A DNA stretch of 64,000 nt, taken from positions 1 through 64,000 of the forward strand of contig JANQGE010000010.1 of NCBI GenBank assembly GCA_028277485.1, given 5' to 3'. Below, piece after piece: positions 50,647 through 59,282 of the stretch. Position numbers and translations under genes: made by a program. The notes beneath the pieces were generated by a model, which searched no databases, was not told where the DNA came from, and was given only the letters and a program-made list of their open reading frames with translations. The DNA is from Chlorobium sp. Its GTDB lineage: Bacteria; Bacteroidota; Chlorobiia; Chlorobiales; Chlorobiaceae. Position 1 is the first letter of the stretch. Every line of letters begins with the position of its first letter.

Positions 50647-52368
50647 TTATACCATTGTTTTAGGATTCAGCCTGTCGAAAAGCATCTCTGAAATCGATGC
50701 TCCCGCCGGAACCATGGGAAAAACCATATCTTTTTTTATCACCCGGAACTCTACGAATACCGGCCCTTCGTTGTAAGCCAAAGCCTCTTCGATAGCATGT
50801 TTCGCTTCAGAAGGGTTGGAGGCACTGAGAGCTTTGAGGCCGAATGCTTCCGTGACACGCAGAAAATCCGGGTTGCTGTTCTGAAGGTCGGTGAAGGAGT
50901 ACTTTTCCTGATGGAAGAGTTCCTGCCACTGGCGCACCATGCCGAGGAAATTGTTGTTGATCAGGAATATCTTGACCGGCAGTTTATAGTAAGCCGCTGT
51001 GACAAGTTCCTGGATATTCATCATGAAACCTCCGTCACCGCAAAAAAGGATGACGGGTCTGTCGTGAATGCCGAAAGCCGCCCCGATGGTTGCCGGCAGG
51101 CCGTAACCCATCGTTCCGAGTCCTCCGCTGGTAATGATCGAACGGGGGTTGTTGAATTTGTAATACTGGGCGGTCCACATCTGGTGCTGGCCGACGTCGG
51201 TAACAACGACTGCATTGCCTCCGGTTTTCCGGGAAACCTCGTCGATGACGAACTCGGTTTTGAGCGTTTTTTCGTCGTTGGCATAGGTTAACGGACACTG
51301 TTCCTGCCATTTGGCGATCTGCTCAAGCCATGGTTTACGGTTTTCCCTGCTTTTCGGAAGCTCTTTGAGCACACTTTCGAGAAAATGCAGGGAATCACCG
51401 ACGACAGGCAGATCGACTTTGACATTTTTATCGATGTTGGTCGGATCGATGTCATTGTGGATTTTATATGCATGCGTCGCAAACGTGTCTATCTTTCCGG
51501 TTACCCTGTCGTCGAATCTGGCCCCGACCGTGATAAGGAGGTCACAGTTGTTGACCGCCTGGTTTGCCCAGAACGTGCCGTGCATGCCGAGCATTCCCAT
51601 ACTCAATGGATGGTTGCCCGGAAACGCACCGAGGCCCTGAAGGGTCATGGTGACCGGTATTTCCTGGTCGACGGCGAGCTTCCTGAGCGCCTCGGAAGCT
51701 TCCGAAGCAATGACGCCGCCGCCGACGTAGAGCAGGGGCTGCTTGGCTTTGGCAATAATATTCGCTGCTTTTTTTATCTGGTTGTCGTGGCCCCTGACTG
51801 TTGGTTTGAATCCGCGGATGTCAACTGTTTCCGGCCAGCTGAACACGCATTCGGCATTGAGAACGTCTTTCGGGAGATCAACCAGGACCGGTCCGGGCCT
51901 TCCCTGTGTTGCCAGGTAAAACGCCTTTCTGATCGTTATGGCCAGATCCTTGACATCCTTGACCAGAAAATTATGCTTCGTTATCGGGCGTGTGATCCCG
52001 ACAATATCGGCTTCCTGAAAAGCGTCGTTGCCGATGAGGTTACTGGGCACCTGGCCGGTAAAAACCACGATGGGAGAAGAATCCATGTATGCGTTGGATA
52101 TGCCGGTGACTGTGTTGGTTGCGCCCGGCCCGGAGGTAACCAGCACGACGCCGGGTTTGCCTGTTGCCCGGGCATAGCCTTCTGCCATGTGCGTTGCTCC
52201 CTGTTCATGCCGTACAAGGATGTGTTTGATATCCTTGACATCGTAAAGCGTTTCATAAACTTTCAGCAGTGCTCCGCCCGGATAACCGAAAATGTATTCA
52301 ACTTTTTCCCGGCGTAAGCATTCGAAGAATATCTCGGAGCCATTCATTGTTTGGCCGGATGTGCGCAT
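50647..52368 (-). CDS. ilvB: Acetolactate synthase catalytic subunit
   Basis: 573 aa from ATG 52368 (second ATG 52347 equally possible). ThDP enzyme: GYPGGALLKVYETLYD with the active Glu in RHEQGATHMAEGYA, FAD-type PGNHPLSMGMLGMHGT, and ThDP site FCGDGGFMMNIQEL. Works with IlvN; a paralogue lies at 59283. Confidence 0.96.
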   Translation of the reverse strand: MRTSGQTMNGSEIFFECLRREKVEYIFGYPGGALLKVYETLYDVKDIKHILVRHEQGATHMAEGYARATGKPGVVLVTSGPGATNTVTGISNAYMDSSPIVVFTGQVPSNLIGNDAFQEADIVGITRPITKHNFLVKDVKDLAITIRKAFYLATQGRPGPVLVDLPKDVLNAECVFSWPETVDIRGFKPTVRGHDNQIKKAANIIAKAKQPLLYVGGGVIASEASEALRKLAVDQEIPVTMTLQGLGAFPGNHPLSMGMLGMHGTFWANQAVNNCDLLITVGARFDDRVTGKIDTFATHAYKIHNDIDPTNIDKNVKVDLPVVGDSLHFLESVLKELPKSRENRKPWLEQIAKWQEQCPLTYANDEKTLKTEFVIDEVSRKTGGNAVVVTDVGQHQMWTAQYYKFNNPRSIITSGGLGTMGYGLPATIGAAFGIHDRPVILFCGDGGFMMNIQELVTAAYYKLPVKIFLINNNFLGMVRQWQELFHQEKYSFTDLQNSNPDFLRVTEAFGLKALSASNPSEAKHAIEEALAYNEGPVFVEFRVIKKDMVFPMVPAGASISEMLFDRLNPKTMV

Positions 52369-52388
52369 GAGTCGTTATTGATTTAATG

Positions 52389-54074
52389 TTAAAAAACAGG
52401 ATTTCGTAAAATCGCTCCCGTGTTTGCCGAAGTAACCATTTGTGAATATCGTGCGAGGTAACCTTTTTTGATTTTCGGGACAAATGCCGGAACACTCTCA
52501 AGTCTTTGTTCGATCTCCCCGTCTGACAGTTCGACTGAAATGAGCCTGTTCGGGATATCTATGGTAATCATGTCTCCGGTTTGAACGGCCGCAATCGGTC
52601 CTTTTTCTGCCGCTTCAGGTGAAACATGTCCTACACAGGCACCTCTCGACCCCCCGGAGAAACGGCCATCGGTAATGAGTGCCACGGTATCTCCGAGGCC
52701 GCGGCCCATGATCGCACTGGTCGGAGAAAGCATTTCAGGCATGCCGGGCCCCCCTTTAGGGCCTTCGTAACGGATAACCACCACATCCCCTGCAATTACG
52801 TCACCTTCCATGATGCCCGCAATGGCGTTGTCCTGGCACTCGTATACCTTTGCCGGACCGGTGTGATGCATCATTGATTCACTGACCGCGCCGGTCTTGA
52901 CGACGGCTCCCTCAGGAGCAAGGTTGCCGTAAAGCACCGCAAGCCCGCCGGTCAATGCGTAAGGAGATTCTACGGATCGGATCACTTTTGAGTCTTTTGT
53001 ACTGGCTCCTGCAATGTTTTCTCCAAGCGTCAAGCCGGTAACCGTTGGTGCCGAAAGATCCAGCAGACCGTCGATCTTTGACAGCTCTTTGAGTATTGCT
53101 GAAATACCGCCTGCCCGGTCCACATCTTCGATATGGATATCCGGCGTTGCAGGACTGACCTTGCAAATGTAGGGTGTTTTTGCAGAAAGATCGTTGAGCT
53201 CGGAAAAATCAAACGCTATTTCGGCTTCATTGGCAATAGCCAGGGTGTGCAGGATAGTGTTTGTACTTCCTCCCATTGCAAAGTCAAGCGCAAAGGCGTT
53301 GAGCAGTGACTTTCTTGAGAGTATGTCGCGCGGCTTAATGTCTTTTTCAACCAGATTGATGATGTGCCGTGAAGCTTCCCTGACCAGTTCGTGCCTGCGG
53401 GGATCTACAGCCAGTACCGTTCCGTTTCCTGGAAGAGCCAGGCCGAGAGCTTCACAAAGGCAGTTCATTGAATTTGCCGTAAACATCCCCGAGCAGGACC
53501 CGCAAGTCGGACAGGCATGACTTTCAATGACGTTGAGTTCCTGTTCGTTTATTGCGCCGGTGCTGTAACGACCGACGGCTTCGAAAACCGAAATCAGATC
53601 GACGGTGTCACCCAAGGGCGTACGACCTTTTTTCATGGGGCCGCCGGAAACGAAGATAATCGGAATGTTAATGCGAGCGGCGGCCATCATCATGCCCGGC
53701 GTTATCTTGTCGCAGTTGGGAATGCAGACAAGGCCGTCAAGCCGGTGTGCCTGAGCTACCGTTTCAACACTGTCTGCGATAAGTTCCCTGCTTGCCAGCG
53801 AGTAGCGCATACCGATATGGCCCATCGCGATACCATCGCAGATGCCGATGGTATTGAATTCAAACGGAATGCCTCCAGCTTTTCTTACCTCTTCCTTGGC
53901 AATGTGTCCCAGTTCCTGCAGATGAGCGTGACCAGGGATAAGCTCGATAAACGAATTACAGATGCCGATAAACGGTTTTTTAAGGTCTTCGTTTGATGAT
54001 ACGACACCGGTGGCCCTCAGCAAACTTCTGTGAGGGGCCTTTTCAAAGCCTTTTTTTATGGTATCAGATCTCAT
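52389..54074 (-). CDS. ilvD: Dihydroxy-acid dehydratase
   Basis: 561 aa. Fe-S ligands in GLVCIPNCDKITPGM and HACPTCGSCSGMFTANSMN, GGSTNTILH, GGPGMPEMLSPTSAIMGRGL, DGRFSGGSRGACVGHVSPEA. First gene of the cluster ilvD-ilvB-ilvN-ilvC-leuB-leuA-leuC-leuD-cimA, all on the minus strand. No clear leader peptide or T-box upstream; a 16-codon frame (from an ATG at about 54141) has no run of branched-chain codons. Confidence 0.97.
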   Translation of the reverse strand: MRSDTIKKGFEKAPHRSLLRATGVVSSNEDLKKPFIGICNSFIELIPGHAHLQELGHIAKEEVRKAGGIPFEFNTIGICDGIAMGHIGMRYSLASRELIADSVETVAQAHRLDGLVCIPNCDKITPGMMMAAARINIPIIFVSGGPMKKGRTPLGDTVDLISVFEAVGRYSTGAINEQELNVIESHACPTCGSCSGMFTANSMNCLCEALGLALPGNGTVLAVDPRRHELVREASRHIINLVEKDIKPRDILSRKSLLNAFALDFAMGGSTNTILHTLAIANEAEIAFDFSELNDLSAKTPYICKVSPATPDIHIEDVDRAGGISAILKELSKIDGLLDLSAPTVTGLTLGENIAGASTKDSKVIRSVESPYALTGGLAVLYGNLAPEGAVVKTGAVSESMMHHTGPAKVYECQDNAIAGIMEGDVIAGDVVVIRYEGPKGGPGMPEMLSPTSAIMGRGLGDTVALITDGRFSGGSRGACVGHVSPEAAEKGPIAAVQTGDMITIDIPNRLISVELSDGEIEQRLESVPAFVPKIKKGYLARYSQMVTSANTGAILRNPVF

Positions 54075-54396
54075 ACGCTTTCATTTTTGAAAATTAAAAA
54101 CCCTTCCCAGGGAGTGCCGTTCCCCAGGCCAATGGTAGCATGCTATATACAAGAGAGAATGAAATTGGACTTGGGACCGGATGGTTGTTCAGAGCACAAG
54201 AATGCTCACCTGTACAATAATCACAGGCACAAATAGTCCGATCATGCAAATGAGGAGATCAGTTGTTTTGCCGAAAACAGTCTTTCCGGTGCTCAGCGGA
54301 GCGGCAACACTCAAGACGTCATATATATAACTTTTGCCGCTATGTCGGTAACGAGCAGGTATCACGGTACAAAACTGTTTAGCAATGGACTTACAA

Positions 54397-54508
54397 GAGC
54401 ACCTCTATCTGTTGCGCGCCCTGATTACTTCGTTCGGCGGATAGGAGAAGGTTTCTACGCTCCCTCCGCCTTGAAATCAAATCGCTCACGACAATTAAAA
54501 AGATGTCT
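54397..54508 (+). repeat. MITE-like element, about 112-bp form
   Basis: GAGCACCTCTATCTGTTGCG at the left, GACAATTAAAAAGATGTC at the right (decayed). Centre GGATAGGAGAAGGTTTCTAC is the short-centre variant, forward orientation. Confidence 0.75.
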
Positions 54509-54640
54509 CACAACAACTACATGTAAAAAAATATAATTTTTTAATTCTTTTGAAACAAGCAAGTGCAGGGAGAATTCTGTGAAAGTTTCTTTTTTGCGAT
54601 ACGTTACTCTGGAACTGTATTTTTGCTATTTTTGCATTGA

Positions 54641-54782
54641 GGGCACCTCTAAAAAGTGTCGTGAGCGAGCAAAGTGTAAGGCGGACGGAGCGGAGAAACC
54701 GGAATGTACACACAGTACATGAGGATTTCGAGCACCGACCAACGCAGCAATTTGGGCGCGCAATAAGTTTTTAGAGGTGCAC
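54641..54782 (-). repeat. MITE-like element, 142-bp form
   Basis: GGGCACCTC left, GAGGTGCAC right. Contains the long centre ACACACAGTACATGAGGA and ATTTCGAGCACCGACC. Confidence 0.85.
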
Positions 54783-54849
54783 GCGGTTCAACTGTTTCGT
54801 TGAGCGGATAGAAAGGGGTTTCTGCTCATGACAATACATAGAGGTCCCC
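54783..54849 (+). repeat. Partial MITE, abutting the previous copy
   Basis: Starts inside the element (GCGGTTCAACTGTTTCGTTG) and ends CATAGAGGTCCCC. Left terminus absent because the neighbouring copy occupies that place. Confidence 0.7.
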
Positions 54850-55195
54850 TGTGTTTTGCCGATACCCGGAATGTTGCTCTTCCACTACTTCTTTTACCGC
54901 TTCTTGTTCTGAAAAGCCTAATGGTGGAATGCTTTTTATAAAAGGATAATGAGAAAATGCAGCTTGTTTTTATGGAATACTGATTTAATTTTGACTAATT
55001 ATAAATTAATTTTGCCGCAAAACGTAGTGTATACGGTTTTTTACCGGTGTTTTTGTAAACGGACGTACCACATTGACCGGTTTCTGCTTCATATCTCTGC
55101 ACGGTAAGGGAAAAAACGCTTTCAGGTGCCCTGAAAATTGCCGCCTGAGAAAATATCCAGACAGTCAATGAGCGACGGAGGCTGCGCGTGCAAGA

Positions 55196-55924
55196 TTACA
55201 CCGTACCGGAGAGATCCTTCGAAAAGACGAATACTGCTCCGGAATCAGCTTCTTTTTTGTAACGGCTTTTTTTGAAATCAGCGTATATCCCGGCCGGGTG
55301 AAACCCTGCTTTTTGATGGAGCCTGAGGTATTCGCCGCTTCGCAGAGGATACAGGGGCACCTGCTCGTCAAAGATAGACGCATCACCTGATTTCATGCAG
55401 GACCGGAACGAAACATGCTGCTCGGATATATCTTCATACTCGCGGTGAAAGGTGATCTTTCCTTCAGCCAGAGATTTGACCGGAAACGTGTACCGTTGTC
55501 TGGTCAGTATGTAGTCCCAGTTCACTGCCTGAAAAATCCAATGTCCATGTGGATACAGCAGCTTCCTGATTTTAGGCAAGAGGCTATGGAGTTCATCGAG
55601 GGAAACATGAGCAAGAACGTTGCCGATTGAGTAAATCGTGTGGAATCTTTCGTTAAGGGTGTCGATACCGCTCATATTCATGCAAAAAAAACGGGCTTCC
55701 GGGTACTTTTTTCGAGCAGCCCCGATCATCTCCTTGTCAAGATCGATGCCAAAAGCGTAGTATCCGTCCGCTTGAAATTTTCCGCAATAATGCCCCGGGC
55801 CACAGCCCAGGTCAAGGATTTTTCCGTCGCTTCCCCGAAGATGTGCTTTAAGAAAACCATACACCTCTTCTCTCAGAGGAAACGTTTCTTCATAGTATTC
55901 TGAGAATTCGGAGTACAGTGACAT
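55196..55924 (-). CDS. SAM-dependent methyltransferase
   Basis: 242 aa from ATG 55924 (GTG 55951 is an alternative). Class I fold: motif I ILDLGCGPGHYCGKF, acidic turn FGIDLDKEMIGAARKKYPEA, then NVLAHVSLDELHSLL. The C-terminal part with WDYILTRQRYTFPVKSL is typical of small-molecule methyltransferases in these bacteria. Substrate unknown. Confidence 0.8.
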   Translation of the reverse strand: MSLYSEFSEYYEETFPLREEVYGFLKAHLRGSDGKILDLGCGPGHYCGKFQADGYYAFGIDLDKEMIGAARKKYPEARFFCMNMSGIDTLNERFHTIYSIGNVLAHVSLDELHSLLPKIRKLLYPHGHWIFQAVNWDYILTRQRYTFPVKSLAEGKITFHREYEDISEQHVSFRSCMKSGDASIFDEQVPLYPLRSGEYLRLHQKAGFHPAGIYADFKKSRYKKEADSGAVFVFSKDLSGTV

Positions 55925-55982
55925 ACAGGTTTTTTTCGGATTTACCGGCACAGCGAAACGGTGGGGGAGCCGATACGCGCAT

Positions 55983-56501
55983 TCAGGGTTTATAAAAATA
56001 GATATGGAACAGCTCTTCGCCTTGTTTGTCGATCCAGTGTGGAATATGCAGGCTGCTGGCCTTGTCGATTAATGGTGCGGGCAGGAACGGTGCAATGAGC
56101 TTATATATCACTCCCGTTTCCATAGCGTTCAGGTCAGCCATGACCTGGTTGACGGGATGTTCACCCTCTGCAAGCATTTCCCGGACATCGAACTCCGTTG
56201 TAATCGGGTTTTCCTTGAACCATTCGGGTTTCACAGTGTTGTACTTTGTTTCTCCGGTTCCTGTATATAAATCCTGACCAACAACACCCCGTAGCTTGTT
56301 GACCAAATCTTCGACTTTGACATTGCCGATCGCGGCAGCCTGCTGCAGGGTGGCAATTTTTGCAACGGTTTTGCGCAGGACAGGGTTCTTTAGTTTTTTA
56401 AACTCCGGTACGTAGTCTATGAGAACGTCTTCCAGATGTGGATAGGCCTCGAGTAATTGATGCACCTTTGTTTTTGGTGTTATTATCAGATCGCTGTTCA
56501 T
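55983..56501 (-). CDS. DUF1858/DUF2249 protein
   Basis: 172 aa. Residues 5-70 match DUF1858 (IITPKTKVHQLLEAYPHLED VLIDYVPEF…AAAIGNVKVEDLV), usually a redox-metabolism domain. Residues about 95-170 match DUF2249 (EFDVREMLAEGEHPVNQVMA, APFLPAPLI). Paired with the DUF438 gene (11 bp apart) as in many anaerobes, often near NO-related or Fe-S repair genes. A Cys pair of classic DUF1858 is not present. Confidence 0.7.
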   Translation of the reverse strand: MNSDLIITPKTKVHQLLEAYPHLEDVLIDYVPEFKKLKNPVLRKTVAKIATLQQAAAIGNVKVEDLVNKLRGVVGQDLYTGTGETKYNTVKPEWFKENPITTEFDVREMLAEGEHPVNQVMADLNAMETGVIYKLIAPFLPAPLIDKASSLHIPHWIDKQGEELFHIYFYKP

Positions 56502-56512
56502 GTCGTTTGCTG

Positions 56513-57742
56513 CTATGTGTATGACAAGATTCGTTGCTCGCCCTCGAGTTTACGGTAACGGTTGACATCATGAGAAACCTCGAGCGTACCGAGGTATTCC
56601 CCTTTTTCGTTTCGTAAGGCGAAGTACTCGATGTGAATGAGTTTGTCTCCCATGTTGATCCAGAACGGAGCCCGGCTGTGTGTGCCGTTTTTGAAATCAT
56701 GGACGATTTTATCTACGATATGGGAACTTGCAGGCGGATGGCAGTGCCTGACGTCCCGATTTACAATTGCACGGTTTCGTTGAAAAATCCGGTCAGGATT
56801 TTGTGAGAAGTATTTGACCTTGTCGTTTTTGTCAACAAAGGTCATATCTACCGGGAGAGTATTCAGGATGCACATGAGCTCTTCGGCAGTGAAGCTGCCT
56901 GTTGGTAACTGGATATTTTCACCGGATCGTTGTGCTTCGTTTATTGTTTCGTCGCTGGCCCAGTCAGGTTTCCACTCTTTTGGAGGATCGTAGAGACAGT
57001 AGCCTATTTCGAGGGACTGCTTGCTGATCTCGTACCACTCTTTTTCGGCAAGAGTGTCCAGGGACATCGGAAAAAGTATCTCTTCTTCCTTGACGGTCAT
57101 ATCATCTATGCCTTTCAAGGCAGGTAAAAGAACAATGGTTGATGCAGCGGCCAGCTCCTCCTTTGAAATGTTGTTAGTTTGCAGGATCTCGATGCTTCCT
57201 TTTATGAGCTCGCGTATTTCATCATGTTTTCCCCACATGACTTTTGGCGGGCCGGTGATCCCTTTTTGTTCGAGAAAAGGAAACAGCAGATACTCTTTAC
57301 GCTGATAATGTTTGTCCACATCGAAAAGATTGTGGTACAGTCCCCTGAGTTTCAGGATTTGACCAGGTAATTCCGCCTCGTCCGACTTTTCAATATCCGA
57401 TAACAAGCCGTAAGCCAGCGCAGTTGTTTTTTTAAGCTCGATGTTCTCTTTTACCATGACATCAACAGGGTGACCCTCGGGAACATTCTTTGTGCCGGAC
57501 AGGTCGATGTTTCCCTGCAGTACTGCCGAATGGGCATCACACAGTTCCAGGATTTCCGATTCAGGAAGCCCTTCGGTGATCAGTTCCTGTTCAACTTCCA
57601 CAACTTCACCGTACGGTATCTGGCTCAAGCTTTGCATTAGTTCCTGTCGGACTTCTTCTTCAGGTTCTCCATGGTGGAGCTTCAGTATCAGTTCCTTCAA
57701 CTTTGCCTTTCTTGCCTGGGAGTTGTTGAGTAATTCGCTCAT
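56513..57742 (-). CDS. DUF438/hemerythrin/PAS protein
   Basis: 409 aa: DUF438 (about 1-90), hemerythrin-like four-helix domain (about 100-240) with HNLFDVDKHYQRKEYLLFPF and LPALKGIDDMTVKEEEILFP ligand sets, and a PAS domain (about 280-400: TFVDKNDKVKYFSQNPDRIF). Family known for metal-bound gas or NO-related sensing. Probably works with the DUF1858/2249 protein in the same operon. Confidence 0.85.
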   Translation of the reverse strand: MSELLNNSQARKAKLKELILKLHHGEPEEEVRQELMQSLSQIPYGEVVEVEQELITEGLPESEILELCDAHSAVLQGNIDLSGTKNVPEGHPVDVMVKENIELKKTTALAYGLLSDIEKSDEAELPGQILKLRGLYHNLFDVDKHYQRKEYLLFPFLEQKGITGPPKVMWGKHDEIRELIKGSIEILQTNNISKEELAAASTIVLLPALKGIDDMTVKEEEILFPMSLDTLAEKEWYEISKQSLEIGYCLYDPPKEWKPDWASDETINEAQRSGENIQLPTGSFTAEELMCILNTLPVDMTFVDKNDKVKYFSQNPDRIFQRNRAIVNRDVRHCHPPASSHIVDKIVHDFKNGTHSRAPFWINMGDKLIHIEYFALRNEKGEYLGTLEVSHDVNRYRKLEGEQRILSYT

Positions 57743-58202
57743 GAGCTAAATGTTTTACGACTGAATTGAATGATTATTCGAGCATAGAGATACCCTAAAT
57801 ATAACCTATTCCCGAACAGCATACCTCATTTTCCCCCGGTGTGTGAATGAAAACAACTTTGCGTTCACGACAATGTTTTCGAGATGCCTGGTAAAAGTTG
57901 CCAGCGTTCGTATAACCCGGTGGAAACCATTGTCCCGGCCATTATGTTGTAAGAGAAGGTGCCTCGTGTATTCATTTTTGTACGGTCAGGCACATACGAA
58001 TGTTCCTCTGAAATTCGAAACAACAAACGCCGGATATCATAAGGGTACTTCAATTTATTGTCATGAGCGGTTCAAGTGCAAGGCGAACGGAGCGCAGAAA
58101 CCCTTTCTTATCTGCTCAACGAAGTAATTGAAGCGCGGAATAAATAGAGGTGCACATAACGCGTAGTTTTATGATGAAGGCACAGATAACAAGAGCCGGA
58201 AT
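57743..58202. other. Intergenic region with MITE
   Basis: 460 bp between the divergent DUF438 and arsM genes; carries the MITE at 58043. Nothing else recognisable, though the AT-rich zone near 57780-57800 may hold promoters. Confidence 0.5.
58043..58154 (-). repeat. MITE-like element, 112-bp form
   Basis: GGGTACTTC left, GAGGTGCAC right, ATAA on both sides. Short-centre variant with GTGCAAGGCGAACGGAGCGC and GAAACCCTTTCTTATCTGCT. Ends 48 bp before arsM. Confidence 0.85.
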
Positions 58203-59006
58203 ATGGATAAAGAGAAAGCCAGGAAGATTGTGAAAGAAGCCTACGGAAAGCTTGCCCAGGGTCAGGACTGTTGTTGCGGAGACACTTCCTGCGGGACCGA
58301 TACTGCTGAATTTGCCAAATCCATCGGCTATACCGAAAAGGAACTGCAGGTCATCCCGGAAGAGGCTAATCTCGCCCTCAGTTGCGGAAACCCTACAGCT
58401 TTTGCAAATCTCGGAAACAACGAAGTGGTGCTTGACCTTGGCTCCGGTGCCGGATTTGATTGTTTTCTGGCGGCAGCCAAAGTCGGTCCGGAGGGAAAAG
58501 TCATCGGCGTGGACATGACCCCTGAAATGCTTCAGAAAGCACGGGTCAATGCTAAGAAAAACGGGATTGAAAATGTTGAGTTCAGGCTCGGAGAGATTGA
58601 AAATATCCCTGTTGCGGACAATACTGTCGATGTTGTCATCAGCAACTGTGTCATCAACCTTTCTGCTGACAAACCAAGGGTTTTTCAGGAAGTGTACAGG
58701 GTTTTGAAGCCCGGTGGAAAAATTGCTGTTTCCGATATTGCTCTCCTCAAGGAGCTTCCCCGGAGAACCCAGGAAAGCATTGAGGCGTATGTGGGTTGTG
58801 TAAGCGGGGCGTTAACTGTTGATACGTTGCAAAAAACGGTTGAAGCATCCGGTTTGCGTGATGTAAGCGTATCTGTCAAAGGGTCTTCCGCCTGTATTTG
58901 TTTCGATACAAAAGATCCCATAGGAAGGGCGATTCTGGACAGTCTGGGAGAGGATGAGTCTCTCGATGACTATGTCGTCAGTGTCTTTATAGAAGGATTC
59001 AAATAA
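58203..59006 (+). CDS. arsM: Arsenite methyltransferase
   Basis: 267 aa. SAM site LDLGSGAGFDCFLAAAKVGP; the Cys that bind As(III) in ArsM are present in LALSCGNPTAF, YVGCVSGAL and the N-terminal CCCGDTSCG. Methylates arsenite to volatile or less toxic forms. Common and conserved in green sulfur bacteria. No arsR next to it; a MITE lies upstream. Confidence 0.88.
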   Translation: MDKEKARKIVKEAYGKLAQGQDCCCGDTSCGTDTAEFAKSIGYTEKELQVIPEEANLALSCGNPTAFANLGNNEVVLDLGSGAGFDCFLAAAKVGPEGKVIGVDMTPEMLQKARVNAKKNGIENVEFRLGEIENIPVADNTVDVVISNCVINLSADKPRVFQEVYRVLKPGGKIAVSDIALLKELPRRTQESIEAYVGCVSGALTVDTLQKTVEASGLRDVSVSVKGSSACICFDTKDPIGRAILDSLGEDESLDDYVVSVFIEGFK

Positions 59007-59007
59007 T

Positions 59008-59022
59008 GGGCATCTCTATTAA
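59008..59022. repeat. MITE terminus fragment
   Basis: Lone GGGCATCTCTATTAA immediately before the 59023 copy; a left-end scar of another element. Confidence 0.65.
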
Positions 59023-59164
59023 GGGCACCTCTATTAATTTATTCTGCGTCACGATTACTTCGTTGGTCGGTGCTCGAAATCCTCATGTACTCTGTGTACA
59101 CTCCGGTTTCTGTGCTCCGTCTGCCTCGTACTCATGACGCTCATGACAATTAATAGAGGTGCCT
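59023..59164 (+). repeat. MITE-like element, 142-bp form
   Basis: GGGCACCTC left, GAGGTGCCT right, TTAA on both sides. Forward orientation, with the long centre (CTCGAAATCCTCATGTAC, GTGTACACTCCGGTTTC). Confidence 0.85.
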
Positions 59165-59261
59165 TTAATTTGCTGCGCACCATGATTACTTCGTTGATCG
59201 GATAGGAGAGGGTTTCTGCGCTCCGTCCGCCTTGTACTCAAGACAATTAATAAAGGCGCCC
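59165..59261 (+). repeat. Partial MITE abutting the previous copy
   Basis: Begins TTAATTTGCTGCGCACC without a left terminus and ends ATAAAGGCGCCC; short centre with GGATAGGAGAGGGTTTCTGC. Ends 21 bp before the acetolactate-synthase-like ATG. Confidence 0.75.
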
Positions 59262-59282
59262 TGCCCTAAATAAAGTGATGCC

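Larger units (their letters stand above)
54075..55195. other. Intergenic region with three MITE copies
   Basis: 1.1 kb upstream of ilvD. It contains the MITEs at 54397, 54641 and 54783, an AT-rich promoter-like zone before ilvD, and AT-rich sequence at 54850-55110. A lone GGTGCCCTGAAAA near 55127 looks like another decayed MITE end. No gene seen. Confidence 0.5.

Noticed and set aside
54093..54141. Possible leader peptide or attenuator before ilvD
   Set aside because: The only short frame (16 codons) has no run of Leu, Ile or Val codons, and the hairpin near it is weak.
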